DNA from: Streptomyces reniochalinae
GTDB lineage: Bacteria; Actinomycetota; Actinomycetes; Streptomycetales; Streptomycetaceae
Assembly: GCF_003323735.1 (NCBI RefSeq)
Contig: NZ_QOIM01000040.1
Location: forward strand, 372,001 to 436,000
Direction: 5' to 3'
Length of the DNA stretch: 64,000 nucleotides
Both the position numbers and the translations under genes were made by a program. Under the pieces are notes generated by a model. That model saw only the letters and a list, made by a program, of their open reading frames with translations. It was not told the origin of the DNA and did no database searches. This document shows, one piece after another, positions 16,895 through 25,759 of this stretch (its first letter is position 1; each line of letters opens with the position of its first letter).

Positions 16895-18368
16895 GCCGGC
16901 AGGACGACGAGCACCCGGCGCGGGCGAGCAGTGGCCCGGCCCCGGCCACCACCTGGACGCCCAGGTCTTCGAGGAGGTGGTGACGGCCACCTCCGAGCTC
17001 ATCCGGATCGACACCACCAACCACGGCGGCGGCGAGGGCAGCGAACGGCAGGCAGCGGAGTACGTCGCCTCCCGGCTCGCCGAAGCGGGGATCGAGCCGC
17101 GGCTGCTGGAGAAGAAACCGGGACGCACCAACGTCGTCGCCCGCGTCCCGGGCACCGACCCCTCAGCGGACGCGCTGCTGCTCCACGGCCACCTCGACGT
17201 CGTCCCCGCCGAACCCGCCGACTGGAGCGTCCACCCCTTCTCCGGAGAGGTGCGGGACGGCGTGGTGTGGGGACGGGGCGCCATCGACATGAAGAACGCC
17301 GACGCGATGGCGCTCTCCCTGGTGCGCGCCTGGGCCCGCGCGGGCGTCAGGCCGCCCCGCGACATCGTCCTGGCCTTCACCGCCGACGAGGAGGACAGCG
17401 CGGAGTTCGGCTCCGACTTCCTCGTCGAACAGCACCCGGAGCTGTTCGAGGGCTGCACGGAGGGCATCAGCGAGTCCGGAGCCTTCACCTTCCACGCCGA
17501 GGACGGCCTGCGCCTCTACCCGGTGGCCGCCGGGGAGCGCGGGACGGCGTGGCTGAAGCTGACCGCCCACGGCAGGGCGGGGCACGGCTCCAAGGTCAAC
17601 AGGGCCAACGCCGTCAGCCGGCTGGCGGCCGCCGTCCACCGCATCGGCGAGCACGAGTGGCCCGTCCGGCTCACCCCCACCGTGCGGGCCGCGCTCGCCG
17701 GCCTGGCCGAGGTGCACGGACTGCGCCCGCTGGGCCCCGACGCGAAGGACGCGGAGGTGGACGCGCTGCTCGCCCAACTCGGCCGGGGAGCGGCCCTGAT
17801 CGAGCCCACGGTGCGCAACAGCGCCAACCCGACGGTGCTGGAGGCCGGTTACAAGGTCAACGTCATCCCGGGGACGGCCACCGCGCGCGTGGACGGGCGC
17901 ATGCTGCCGGGCGCCGAGGAGGAGTTCCACACCACACTCGACGAGCTGAGCGGTCCCGACGTGCGCTGGGAGTTCCAGCACCGCGAGGTGCCGCTCCAGG
18001 CGCCCGTCGACTCGCCGCTGTTCGCCGCCATGAGCGAGGCGCTGGAGCACTTCGACCCGGGAGCGCGCGCCGTGCCCTACTGCATGTCAGGGGGCACGGA
18101 TGCCAAGCAGTTCTCCCGGCTCGGCGTCGTCGGCTACGGCTTCACGCCGCTCAAGCTGCCCGAGGGCTTCGACTACCAGGCGCTCTTCCACGGCGTGGAC
18201 GAGCGGGTCCCCGTCGAGGCCCTGCACTTCGGCATCCGCGTCCTGGACCGCACACTGCTCGGTACCGGCGCCCCGGGCACGGGGGGCGCGGTCCCGGCGG
18301 GGGACGCCGCGCCCCCGCCCACCGACCATCCGCCGGCGCGCGACACGAACACCCCGTCAGGAGGCTGA
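16887..18368 (+). CDS. M20 family metallopeptidase
   Basis: 493 residues. The dinuclear zinc site is visible: LLLHGHLDVVP (His, Asp), WGRGAIDMKN (bridging Asp), FTADEEDSAEFG (catalytic Glu-Glu) and a late GGTDAKQFS/LFHGVDERVP segment with the last His. ELIRIDTTN and the dimerisation domain beginning GTAWLKLTAHGRAGHGSKVN are typical of the M20 dipeptidase/deacylase group. The last ~35 residues are Pro/Gly-rich. The ATG start overlaps the M55 gene and has GGAGG nearby (GTGGAGGAGCAGT). Likely acts in the cytoplasm on peptides or N-acyl amino acids; the exact substrate is unknown. Confidence 0.9.
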   Translation: MAEPAGRRAPGAGEQWPGPGHHLDAQVFEEVVTATSELIRIDTTNHGGGEGSERQAAEYVASRLAEAGIEPRLLEKKPGRTNVVARVPGTDPSADALLLHGHLDVVPAEPADWSVHPFSGEVRDGVVWGRGAIDMKNADAMALSLVRAWARAGVRPPRDIVLAFTADEEDSAEFGSDFLVEQHPELFEGCTEGISESGAFTFHAEDGLRLYPVAAGERGTAWLKLTAHGRAGHGSKVNRANAVSRLAAAVHRIGEHEWPVRLTPTVRAALAGLAEVHGLRPLGPDAKDAEVDALLAQLGRGAALIEPTVRNSANPTVLEAGYKVNVIPGTATARVDGRMLPGAEEEFHTTLDELSGPDVRWEFQHREVPLQAPVDSPLFAAMSEALEHFDPGARAVPYCMSGGTDAKQFSRLGVVGYGFTPLKLPEGFDYQALFHGVDERVPVEALHFGIRVLDRTLLGTGAPGTGGAVPAGDAAPPPTDHPPARDTNTPSGG

Positions 18369-18374
18369 CCACCC

Positions 18375-20417
18375 GTGATCTCCCAGGCCCCCTACGGCAC
18401 CTGGCCCTCACCCATCGACGCGCGGACCGTCGCCGCGCACGACGGGCGGCCCGAGTTCCTCGGCTCCGTCGGCGAGGAGCTGTGGTGGACCGAGCCGCGC
18501 CCCGAGGAAGGCGGACGCCGCGCACTGATGCGGTGCACAGCGGACGGACAGCCGGCCACCAGCGTGCTGCCCGCGCCGTGGAACGTGCGCAACCGCGTCA
18601 TCGAGTACGGCGGTCTGCCCTGGGCCGGCGCCCCACGCCCCCAGGGCGGCCCCCTGGTCGTCTTCACGCACTTCGCCGACGAGCGGCTCTACGCCTTCGA
18701 GCCCGAAGCGCCGGACGCCGAGCCGCGCCCGCTGACGCCGCTCTCGGACGCCAGGGACGCGGGGCTGCGCTGGTGCGATCCCGTCGTGCTCCCCGAGCGG
18801 GGCGAGGTGTGGTGCGTGCTGGAGGAGTTCATCGGAGAGGCGCCCACCGAGCTGCGCAGGATGCTGGCCGCGGTCCCGCTCGACGGATCGGCCGCCGGGG
18901 ACCGCACCCGTGTGCGGGAGCTGACCGGGGACGGCGACCGGTTCGTGACCGGCCCGCGCCTCGCCCCGGCAGGAGACCGCGCGGCCTGGCTCGCCTGGAA
19001 TCACCCCGCGATGCCGTGGGACGGCACCCGTGTGATGACCGCGCGGATCTCCGACGACGGCACGCTCGGCACCCCCCACGCGGTCGCCGGCGGCCCCGAG
19101 GAGTCCGTCGCCCAGGTGGAGTTCGCCCACGACGGCTCGCTGGTCGTCGCGACGGACGCGAGCGGCTGGTGGAACCTGGCGCGGGTGGACGTCGAAGCGG
19201 CCGAGGCGGCCGACGCCGCCGAGCCGGGACGGGGCCCGACGCTTCCCCGGGTGCCGCTGTGCCCCCGCGAGGAGGAGTTCGCCGGCGCGTCGTGGAAGAT
19301 CGGTCAGCGCTGGTTCGCGCCACTGCCCGGCGGACTGGTCGCCGCGCTGCACGGAAGGGGCGCCCAACGGCTCGGTGTGCTCGACCCCCGGACGGGGGAA
19401 CTCGTCGACACGGCAGGGCCGTGGACCGAGTGGGCGGCCTCGCTCGCCGTCGTCGACTCCCGGGTCGTGGGCATCGCCGCCAGCCCGCGTACCTCGTACG
19501 AGATCGTCGAGCTGGACACCAGAACCGGACACACCGTCGTCCTGGCCGCCCGGCACGAGGACCACGTGGACCCGGCCTACTACCCCGAGCCGCAGATCCG
19601 CACGTTCACCGGCCCCGACGGACGGGACATCCACGCCCACCTCTACCCGCCGCACCACCCGGACCGCACCGCGCCCGAGGGCGAGCTGCCGCCGTACGTG
19701 GTGTGGGTGCACGGCGGCCCCACCAGCCGCTCACCCCTGGTGCTCGACCTGGAGATCGCCTACTTCACCTCGCGCGGCATCGGCGTCGCCGAGGTCGACT
19801 ACGGCGGTTCGACGGGATACGGGCGGCAGTACCGCAACCGGCTGCGGGAACAGTGGGGCGTTGTCGACGTCGAGGACTGCGCCGCGGTGGCCCGTACCCT
19901 GGCCGCCGAAGGCACCGCGGACCCGGCACGGCTGGCCATCCGCGGCGGCAGCGCCGGCGGCTGGACCAGCGCGGCCTCCCTCACCTCGCCGCTCGCGGAG
20001 GGCGTCTACGCCTGCGCCACCATCTCCTACCCGATCCTCGACCTGGCAGGGTGGGCCACGGGGGAGACCCACGACTTCGAGTCGCAGTACCTGGAGTCGC
20101 TGGTCGGCTCGTTGGCGAAGGTGCCAGGCAGGTATCGCGAGCGCTCCCCGGTGAACGCCGCACAGCGGGTCGCCGCACCGTTCGTACTGTTGCAGGGGCT
20201 GGACGACGTGATCTGTCCGCCCGTCCAGTGCGACCGCTTTCTCAAGGAGGTCAAGGGCCGGGGCGTCCCCCACGCCTACCTGGCGTTCGAAGGGGAGGGG
20301 CACGGTTTCCGCAGGGCCGACACCATCGTCCGTGCGGTCGAGGCAGAACTGTCGCTGTATTCCCAGACGTTCGGCCTCGCTCGCGAGGACGTCCCACAGC
20401 TGGAGCTGCGCCCATGA
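18375..20417 (+). CDS. S9 family peptidase (prolyl oligopeptidase/acylaminoacyl peptidase type)
   Basis: 680 residues: an N-terminal beta-propeller (~1-420) followed by an alpha/beta-hydrolase domain. The catalytic Ser lies in RGGSAGGWTS, Asp in LQGLDDVICPP and His in GEGHGFRR. VWVHGGPTSR is the oxyanion region and DYGGSTGYGR the conserved loop. Enzymes of this type remove dipeptides or acyl-amino acids from short peptides, usually in the cytoplasm. The GTG start follows the M20 stop by 6 bp with AGGAGG within the preceding gene's end. No signal peptide is seen. Confidence 0.9.
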   Translation: MISQAPYGTWPSPIDARTVAAHDGRPEFLGSVGEELWWTEPRPEEGGRRALMRCTADGQPATSVLPAPWNVRNRVIEYGGLPWAGAPRPQGGPLVVFTHFADERLYAFEPEAPDAEPRPLTPLSDARDAGLRWCDPVVLPERGEVWCVLEEFIGEAPTELRRMLAAVPLDGSAAGDRTRVRELTGDGDRFVTGPRLAPAGDRAAWLAWNHPAMPWDGTRVMTARISDDGTLGTPHAVAGGPEESVAQVEFAHDGSLVVATDASGWWNLARVDVEAAEAADAAEPGRGPTLPRVPLCPREEEFAGASWKIGQRWFAPLPGGLVAALHGRGAQRLGVLDPRTGELVDTAGPWTEWAASLAVVDSRVVGIAASPRTSYEIVELDTRTGHTVVLAARHEDHVDPAYYPEPQIRTFTGPDGRDIHAHLYPPHHPDRTAPEGELPPYVVWVHGGPTSRSPLVLDLEIAYFTSRGIGVAEVDYGGSTGYGRQYRNRLREQWGVVDVEDCAAVARTLAAEGTADPARLAIRGGSAGGWTSAASLTSPLAEGVYACATISYPILDLAGWATGETHDFESQYLESLVGSLAKVPGRYRERSPVNAAQRVAAPFVLLQGLDDVICPPVQCDRFLKEVKGRGVPHAYLAFEGEGHGFRRADTIVRAVEAELSLYSQTFGLAREDVPQLELRP

Positions 20418-20947
20418 GCGTTCCCCCGCTGCCCGAGGGCGAGCCCGACCCGTCCCTGGCCGATCCGCACACCCTGCTGGAGGGCTACCTCGACTACTAC
20501 CGCCGCACCCTGCTCCGCAAGGCCGCCCGCCTCTCCGAGGAGGAGCTGCGCACCAGCCGGCTCCCTTCGGGCTGGACGCCACTGGAGCTGATCCGTCATC
20601 TCCAGCACGTCGAACAGCGCTGGCTGCACTGGGGTTTCCGCGCCGAGCAGGTCGCCGCCCCGTGGGGTGACCGGGAGCCGGAGACCGAGGCGGACCGCTG
20701 GTACGTGCCTGACGGCATGAGTGTCCAGGAGGTCCTCGACGCGTTCACCCGGCAGTGCGAGCGCTCCCGGGAGGCGACGGCGGACGCGGCGCTCGACAGA
20801 CGGGCGGCGGTCGGCGGCCGCTTCTCCGCGCCCGGGGAGGCCCCCAGCCTCGCCTGGATCCTCTTCCACCTGCTCCAGGAGTACGCGCGGCACGTCGGCC
20901 AGCTCGACGTGGTCGTGGAGCTGGCGGGCGGCGGCACGGGGGAGTGA
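20414..20947 (+). CDS. DinB family protein (DUF664, mycothiol-dependent transferase type)
   Basis: 177 residues, four-helix DinB fold. The metal-binding histidines appear in ELIRHLQHVEQRWLHWG and QEYARHVGQLD; WTPLELIRHL is the typical DUF664 sequence. Actinobacterial members are thought to be mycothiol-dependent S-transferases or isomerases. The ATG overlaps the S9 stop (ATGA), so it is translationally coupled as the last gene of the M55-M20-S9 operon, though it has no obvious link to proteolysis. Confidence 0.85.
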   Translation: MSVPPLPEGEPDPSLADPHTLLEGYLDYYRRTLLRKAARLSEEELRTSRLPSGWTPLELIRHLQHVEQRWLHWGFRAEQVAAPWGDREPETEADRWYVPDGMSVQEVLDAFTRQCERSREATADAALDRRAAVGGRFSAPGEAPSLAWILFHLLQEYARHVGQLDVVVELAGGGTGE

Positions 20948-21048
20948 CACGAGCGCGTTGACGGTGGGGCGGCGCTCCGGGGGCGAGGGGAGAGCCGAGC
21001 CTGAGCCCGAGTGGGCGGCCCACGTGGGCGGGTCCCGCCCCGTGGTGG

Positions 21049-22086
21049 TCACAGCGCCGCGACGTCCGCGAGGACACGGGCCTGCCGCATGAGGGTGATG
21101 CTGTGGTGCAGGTCGGCGTCCTCGTCCACGGACCAGAGCGCGTACTCGACGTGCCGCGCCACCGCCCAGGCGCGTATGCGGTCGACGTCCTCACCCACGG
21201 CGTCCGCGAGCAGGGCGGTGCGGTGGCGGAGCACGCGGTGTGGATCGGGGTGCGCGAACGGGTCGTCGATCTGTTCGAGCAGCGGCCACGGGTCGAAGGC
21301 GGCGTCGCCCGTCATCGGTTTGGCGTCGATGGCCAGCCACGGGGCGCGCCGGGCCGACAGCAGGTTGCCGGGGTTGAAGTCGCCGTGCAGTACCACCGTG
21401 CGGTCGGCGGTCGGCGGCAGTGCGCGGAACAGCCGCTCCGCCAGCCGGTAGAGGCCGGCGTCCAGTTCGGCGGGCCATTGCCTGGCGGCCTGCCGCTCGG
21501 CCACGCGGGCCCACCCGGCCGTGGTGTCGGCGAGCGCGTCGATCCCGAGTGCGGCGGCCTTCGCCGCGTCTGCGGACCAGAGCCGGCGCAGTACCTCGGC
21601 GGCGGACAGCAGGCGGTCCTCGGCGGGCAGGTGGTCGGCGCGGCCCAGTTCGTCGCCGGGTTCGACACGCTCCAGCAGCAGCGCGAAGTGCTCGGCGTCC
21701 TGTTCGTGCACGCGGACGGCGCTGTCGCCGTTCCACAGGCTGAGCGCGGTGCCCTCCGTGCGGGCTTCCGGGTGGGGCCACGTCAGCTTGAGTACGGCTC
21801 GGCTGCCGTCCGCTCGTTCGGCCGGAGCCACCCACGAGCAGCTGCCGCCGTGGAAGGGCGCTCCCAGGCGCAGTTGCCAGCGTGCGCGCACTTTCTCGAC
21901 CAGCGCGGGCAATCCTGCGAGCCACGCGCGTCCGCTGTCCGTGCGGCTCATCTCGGTGAGTACCGGCACAGTGGGCGGGAACAGGGCGGACGGTGCCGGT
22001 GTCCAGGGCGCCGACGTCCCTGGCAAGCCGGGAGGGTTGGGCTGCGGCGGGGAGGGGCTCTGCGCCTCGGAGTCGAGGTCGGTCAC
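21049..22086 (-). CDS. Aminoglycoside/hydroxyurea resistance kinase family (APH(6)-like)
   Basis: 345 residues from GTG. Kinase motifs: VVLHGDFNPGNLL (catalytic loop, Asp and Asn), LAIDAKPMTGDAAFDPWPLL (the DFG-equivalent with the D-K-P pattern of the APH(6)/StrB family) and RAVLKLTWP (Lys). Family members phosphorylate streptomycin or hydroxyurea; in non-producers the role is unknown. The first ~40 residues are Pro-rich. The GTG start has AAGGA upstream (AAGGACGATGCC); an internal ATG (MSRTDSGRAW) is a possible later start. It is divergent from the phosphopantetheinyl transferase gene, separated by 201 bp. Confidence 0.75.
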   Translation of the reverse strand: MTDLDSEAQSPSPPQPNPPGLPGTSAPWTPAPSALFPPTVPVLTEMSRTDSGRAWLAGLPALVEKVRARWQLRLGAPFHGGSCSWVAPAERADGSRAVLKLTWPHPEARTEGTALSLWNGDSAVRVHEQDAEHFALLLERVEPGDELGRADHLPAEDRLLSAAEVLRRLWSADAAKAAALGIDALADTTAGWARVAERQAARQWPAELDAGLYRLAERLFRALPPTADRTVVLHGDFNPGNLLSARRAPWLAIDAKPMTGDAAFDPWPLLEQIDDPFAHPDPHRVLRHRTALLADAVGEDVDRIRAWAVARHVEYALWSVDEDADLHHSITLMRQARVLADVAAL

Positions 22087-22154
22087 GGCATCGTCCTTGG
22101 CGGTCGAGGGGTGACGGCCGATGTGCGGTCGTGGCTGCGGGCCCCGGCCCGCCA

Positions 22155-22199
22155 CCGGTTCGGCCGGTTCGGCCGGCTGGGCCGGTTCGGCCGGCACGG
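22155..22199. repeat. Five tandem 9-bp units (CCGGTTCGG type)
   Basis: CCGGTTCGG, CCGGTTCGG, CCGGCTGGG, CCGGTTCGG and CCGGCACGG follow head to tail in the divergent promoter region of the kinase and phosphopantetheinyl transferase genes. On the minus strand the unit would encode Ala-Glu-Pro in the kinase frame, but there is no start signal upstream. It is probably a minisatellite. Confidence 0.6.
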
Positions 22200-22287
22200 C
22201 CTGGCCCACCACCGTAAGGGGAGACTTTCGTTCGCGCGTTCGCGGACTCGCGCGTGAGCGCTTCACTCCTTCGGGTACGGTCACCGC

Positions 22288-23079
22288 ATGACGAGTGCCG
22301 CCTCCGGTACCACCGATCCCCTCCACTCTCCCGTCGTGCGCCTCGTGCGCGTGTCCGAGCACGCGGCCGCCGCAGCGGCGCCAGGCGCGCAGGCACCGCT
22401 CTCGGCGGAAGAGCGCGAGCGTGCCGCCAAGTTCGTACTCCAGGCCGACCGCGACCGTTACCTGGTCGCCCACCTGGCGCTGCGCGAGGAACTCGGCAGG
22501 CTGCTCGGCCTCGCCCCCCAGGACGTGCCGTTCACCCGTGCCGACTGCCCCGTGTGCGACGGTCCGCACGGGCGGCCGTCCGTGCCGGGAGACCCGGTGC
22601 ACTTCTCCCTCTCGCACGCCGGTGACCTGGTGGCGCTGGCGTTCGCCGCCGCACCCATCGGTGTGGACGTGGAGCAGTATCCGTCCGTCGCCGCCGCCAT
22701 CCAGACGACGTCCGCGCTCCACCCGAGCGAGCAGGTCGAACTGGCCGCTCTCGCGCCGGACGCGCTGCCCGCCGCGTTCGCCCGCTGCTGGACGCGTAAG
22801 GAGGCCTACCTGAAGGGCACCGGGTCGGGCCTGGGGGAGGACCCCGCTCTCACGTACGTCAGCGCGCTGGACCGGCCCGCCCGGGTCCCCGGCTGGCAGT
22901 TGACCGACCTGACGGTGCCGGACGGTTACGCGGCCGCGAGCGCGCTGCGGCAGACCGGTGCGCGGGGTGAGGGGGCGGACGCCGAGCGCGCGGACGTCCC
23001 GTCGCCGGCGGAATCGCCGACGGAATCGGCCACGGGATCGCCGACCGGGGGCGGGCCGGGGGAGAGCGAGCCGGGATGA
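22288..23079 (+). CDS. Sfp-type 4'-phosphopantetheinyl transferase
   Basis: 263 residues. The two signature motifs are present: GVDVEQYPSV (Mg2+-binding Asp and Glu) and CWTRKEAYLKGTGSGL (W-x-x-K-E-x-x-x-K), along with VHFSLSHAGDLVALAF. It transfers the phosphopantetheine arm of CoA to carrier-protein serines, activating fatty-acid, polyketide or peptide synthases. No synthase gene lies in this window, so it probably serves clusters elsewhere. The C-terminal ~40 residues are low-complexity (Glu/Ser/Thr/Gly). It is coupled by ATGA to the arginase remnant. Confidence 0.9.
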   Translation: MTSAASGTTDPLHSPVVRLVRVSEHAAAAAAPGAQAPLSAEERERAAKFVLQADRDRYLVAHLALREELGRLLGLAPQDVPFTRADCPVCDGPHGRPSVPGDPVHFSLSHAGDLVALAFAAAPIGVDVEQYPSVAAAIQTTSALHPSEQVELAALAPDALPAAFARCWTRKEAYLKGTGSGLGEDPALTYVSALDRPARVPGWQLTDLTVPDGYAAASALRQTGARGEGADAERADVPSPAESPTESATGSPTGGGPGESEPG

Positions 23080-23390
23080 GCCGGCGCACCGTACTGATCG
23101 AGGCGCCCGCCAATCTGGGCCTGCGCCCTCCCGCGCCCGGCGCCGTGCCGGGCTGCGGCAAGCTGCCGGGCGCCCGGCGCGACCAGGAGCTCTCCCGTGC
23201 GCTCGACGCCGTGGACAGCGCCGAGCCCGGCGGCCTCTTCCCCGGCGAACTGCGCGCTCTCGTGGCGCCGTTGGTGGCGTCACCGCGCTGTGCGGGCCTC
23301 CAGTTGACGGTCTACGACCCGGACCGGGACGCGACGGAGATGCCGGGCGCACGCCTCCTGACCGAACTGCTGACCCGGGTGCTGCGCTGA
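23076..23390 (+). pseudogene. Arginase-family remnant with internal in-frame deletion
   Basis: 104 residues. The first ~45 (TVLIEAPANLGLRPPAPG, VPGCGKLPGARRDQ) match the N-terminus of actinobacterial arginase/agmatinase-fold proteins and the last ~55 (EPGGLFPGELRALVAPL, LQLTVYDPDRD) match their C-terminus. The ~170 central residues that carry the Mn-binding HxD and DxD motifs are absent, so it cannot be an active arginase. The frame is intact and starts in an ATGA overlap with the phosphopantetheinyl transferase gene, which suggests a clean deletion. It may still be translated as a small protein. Confidence 0.65.
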
Positions 23391-23625
23391 GGCGACCCCC
23401 TCGGCGCGCGTGAGCGGGAGTGCACCGGGCGGCGGCGACTGCCCCTGCTCCGCGGCTGGAGGGCCGCGACAGCCGCCCTGTTCCGCTGCGGGAGACCAGG
23501 AGAGGAGCGGCGGAGAGGCGCGGAAAGGATCTGGCGCGGGAGGGGCCGAACGTGTTCCATGGTCATCGGGGGTCCCGGTCAGGCGGCGGCGCCCGTGGAC
23601 GACGCGTGAAGAAGCGAGGTTGCCC

Positions 23626-25617
23626 GTGGCCACGACTGTACGACGCAGTACCAGGACCCTGCCCGTCGCGCCGCTCGGCCCGGAGAACCCGCTGCCCGCG
23701 CTGCTGCCGCTGGATGAGGCACACACCCTTCAGGAGTCCGAACGCGCCGCGCTGCCCGTCGAGATGGCTCACCAGGTCGGATACGGTCCGCTGCGCTCGG
23801 TGCTGCCTGCCCGGGTACTCGACGGTTACGGGCGGCGCCGCGAGCCTGCCCCGCTCGACACCCTCGTCCTGGAGAACGATCGCCTGCGCGCCACCGTCCT
23901 CCCGGGTCTCGGGGGGCGCGTCGCCTCCCTCTTTCACAAGCCCAGCGGCCAGGAACTCCTCTACGCCAACCCGGTGTTCCAGCCGGCCGACTTCGCCCTC
24001 AACGGTGCCTGGTACTCCGGGGGCATCGAGTGGAACATCGGTGCGACAGGCCACACGACGCTCTCCTGCGCTCCCGTGCACGCGGCGCGCGTGCCCGCGC
24101 CCGGCGGGGACGGCGCGATGGTGCGGCTGTGGGAGTGGGAGCGGCTGCGCGACACCCCGTTCCAGGTGGACCTGTGGCTGCCCGACGAGTCGGACTTCCT
24201 GTACGTGGGCGCCCGTATCCGCAATCCGCACGACCGCACCGTGCCGGTCTACTGGTGGTCGAACATCGCCGTTCCGGAGGACGAGGGCACGCGTGTCCTC
24301 GCGCCCGCGGAGGAGACGTGGTACTTCGCCTACGAGCGCCGGCTGCGCCGTATCCCCGTTCCCGAGTGGCGGGGCACGGACCTGAGCTATCCGCTGCGCA
24401 GCCGGTTCCCCGCCGACTATTTCTACGAGGTGCCCGAGGGCGCCCGCAAGTGGATCGCCTCGCTCGACGAGAAGGGGCAGGGGCTCGTCCAGACCTCCAC
24501 GGACGTGCTGCGCGGCCGCAAGCTGTTCGTCTGGGGCTCGGGCCCGGGCGGCAGGCGCTGGCAGCAGTGGCTGACGGAGCCCGGCACGCCCGGATACGTC
24601 GAGATCCAGGCGGGCCTGGCACGCACCCAGCTCGAACACGTCCCGCTGGAGGCGGGCGGCGAGTTCTCCTGGCTGGAGGCCTACGGCCCGCTGGCCACCG
24701 ACCCCGCCGCTGTCCACGGCGCCGACTGGGCGGCGGCGCGCGGCCACACGGAGGAGCGGCTGGAGGCCGCGCTGCCCCGCTCCCGCGTGGAGGCGGCGTA
24801 CGAGGCGTGGCGGCCGTACGCCGACGCCGACCCCGAGGGGGAGCCGCTGGCGGTCGGTTCGGGGTGGGGCGCGCTGGAGGTGGAGCGCGGTGGCTTCACA
24901 CTGCCCGGCACCCCTTTCGCGGCGGGGACGATGGGTGAGGACCAGCGGCCGTGGGCGGAGCTGTTGCGTACCGGCGCGCTGCCGTGCGGGCCTGCGGGCC
25001 TCCCTCCGGGGCCGACGCTCGTCGCGGCCGAGTGGCGGGAGCTGCTGGAGTCCGCGCACGCCGCAAAGGGAGCAACCGGGTACGAGTTGGACCACCACCT
25101 GGGCGTCGCGCAGTGGCACGCGGGCGACCGCTCCCAGGCGGTACGCAGCTGGGAACGCTCCCTCGGCTCCGCGCAAGGGGGCGCGCGCTGGCCGGCGTTG
25201 CGCTGCCTGGCCGTCGCCGACCAGCAGGACGGGAACACGGCTCGCGCGGCCCAGCGGAGCCTCGACGCCGTCACGGACGCGCGGAAGGGGCTGGACGCCG
25301 GCCAGGTCTCGGCGCGGGCGGCACTGAGCGCGCTCGCGCGCGAAGCGGTCGAGGCGCTGCTGGCCGCGGACCGCCCCGGCGAGGCGGCCGCCGTGCTGGA
25401 CGAACTCCCCGCGGCCGAGCGCGATCGCGGGCGCTTCCGACTGCTGCGGGCCCGCGTCCTGCTGGCGCGAGGCGACACCGCCGGCGCCCGCGCCGTCTTC
25501 GACAGCGATTTCGAGGTGGAGGACCTGCGCGAGGGCGAGGAGGTGCTGAGCGACACCTGGGCGGCGCTGACGGACGAACCCCTGCCGCACCGCTACGACT
25601 TCCGCATGCGGCCGTAA
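23626..25617 (+). CDS. DUF5107 and TPR-repeat protein
   Basis: 663 residues. The N-terminal ~430 residues resemble the galactose-mutarotase-like DUF5107 domain (LVLENDRLRATVLPGLGG, RVASLFHKPSGQELLYANP, ALNGAWYSGGIEWNIG, PVYWWSNIAVPEDEGTRVL). The C-terminal third is made of TPR-like helices (HHLGVAQWHAGDRSQAVRSW). The fold suggests carbohydrate binding or processing; the function is unknown. The GTG start at 23626 has GCGAGG upstream, and the longer in-frame reading to 23410 is Gly/Ser-rich without signal. It stands alone, with 235 bp before it. Confidence 0.8.
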   Translation: MATTVRRSTRTLPVAPLGPENPLPALLPLDEAHTLQESERAALPVEMAHQVGYGPLRSVLPARVLDGYGRRREPAPLDTLVLENDRLRATVLPGLGGRVASLFHKPSGQELLYANPVFQPADFALNGAWYSGGIEWNIGATGHTTLSCAPVHAARVPAPGGDGAMVRLWEWERLRDTPFQVDLWLPDESDFLYVGARIRNPHDRTVPVYWWSNIAVPEDEGTRVLAPAEETWYFAYERRLRRIPVPEWRGTDLSYPLRSRFPADYFYEVPEGARKWIASLDEKGQGLVQTSTDVLRGRKLFVWGSGPGGRRWQQWLTEPGTPGYVEIQAGLARTQLEHVPLEAGGEFSWLEAYGPLATDPAAVHGADWAAARGHTEERLEAALPRSRVEAAYEAWRPYADADPEGEPLAVGSGWGALEVERGGFTLPGTPFAAGTMGEDQRPWAELLRTGALPCGPAGLPPGPTLVAAEWRELLESAHAAKGATGYELDHHLGVAQWHAGDRSQAVRSWERSLGSAQGGARWPALRCLAVADQQDGNTARAAQRSLDAVTDARKGLDAGQVSARAALSALAREAVEALLAADRPGEAAAVLDELPAAERDRGRFRLLRARVLLARGDTAGARAVFDSDFEVEDLREGEEVLSDTWAALTDEPLPHRYDFRMRP

Positions 25618-25650
25618 GCCGTAGCCTCGCACAGCCGCTGCCGGCAGCCC

Positions 25651-25698
25651 GGCTGCCGGCAACTCCGCGGCCCCCGGCTGCCGGCAGCCCCGCGGCCC
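25651..25698. repeat. Two 23-bp near-identical GC-rich repeats (GGCTGCCGGCA...)
   Basis: Units 25651-25673 and 25676-25698 differ at two bases; each starts GGCTGCCGGCA and ends CCGCGGCCC. Together with a third GCTGCCGGCAGC at 25637 they form a palindrome-rich cluster between two convergent genes, plausibly a bidirectional terminator region. Confidence 0.55.
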
Positions 25699-25759
25699 TC
25701 GGGCGGGGCTGCGGGGGCGGCTCGCGACCGCCGCGTGCGTCACACGTCGGGAAGGAACC

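Noticed and set aside
16931..20947. A 1338-codon plus-strand open frame across the peptidase operon
   Set aside because: Its translation is almost entirely Arg/Gly/Ala/Pro and it overlaps three genes with clear catalytic motifs in other frames; it is a high-GC shadow. The same holds for long open frames at 14359-15810, 31897-35172 beyond the MBL gene, and 44872-46140.
21049..23079. Antibiotic biosynthetic cluster suggested by APH(6)-like kinase, phosphopantetheinyl transferase and ccr
   Set aside because: No synthase, carrier protein, tailoring set or pathway regulator accompanies them; they are separate genes of general function.
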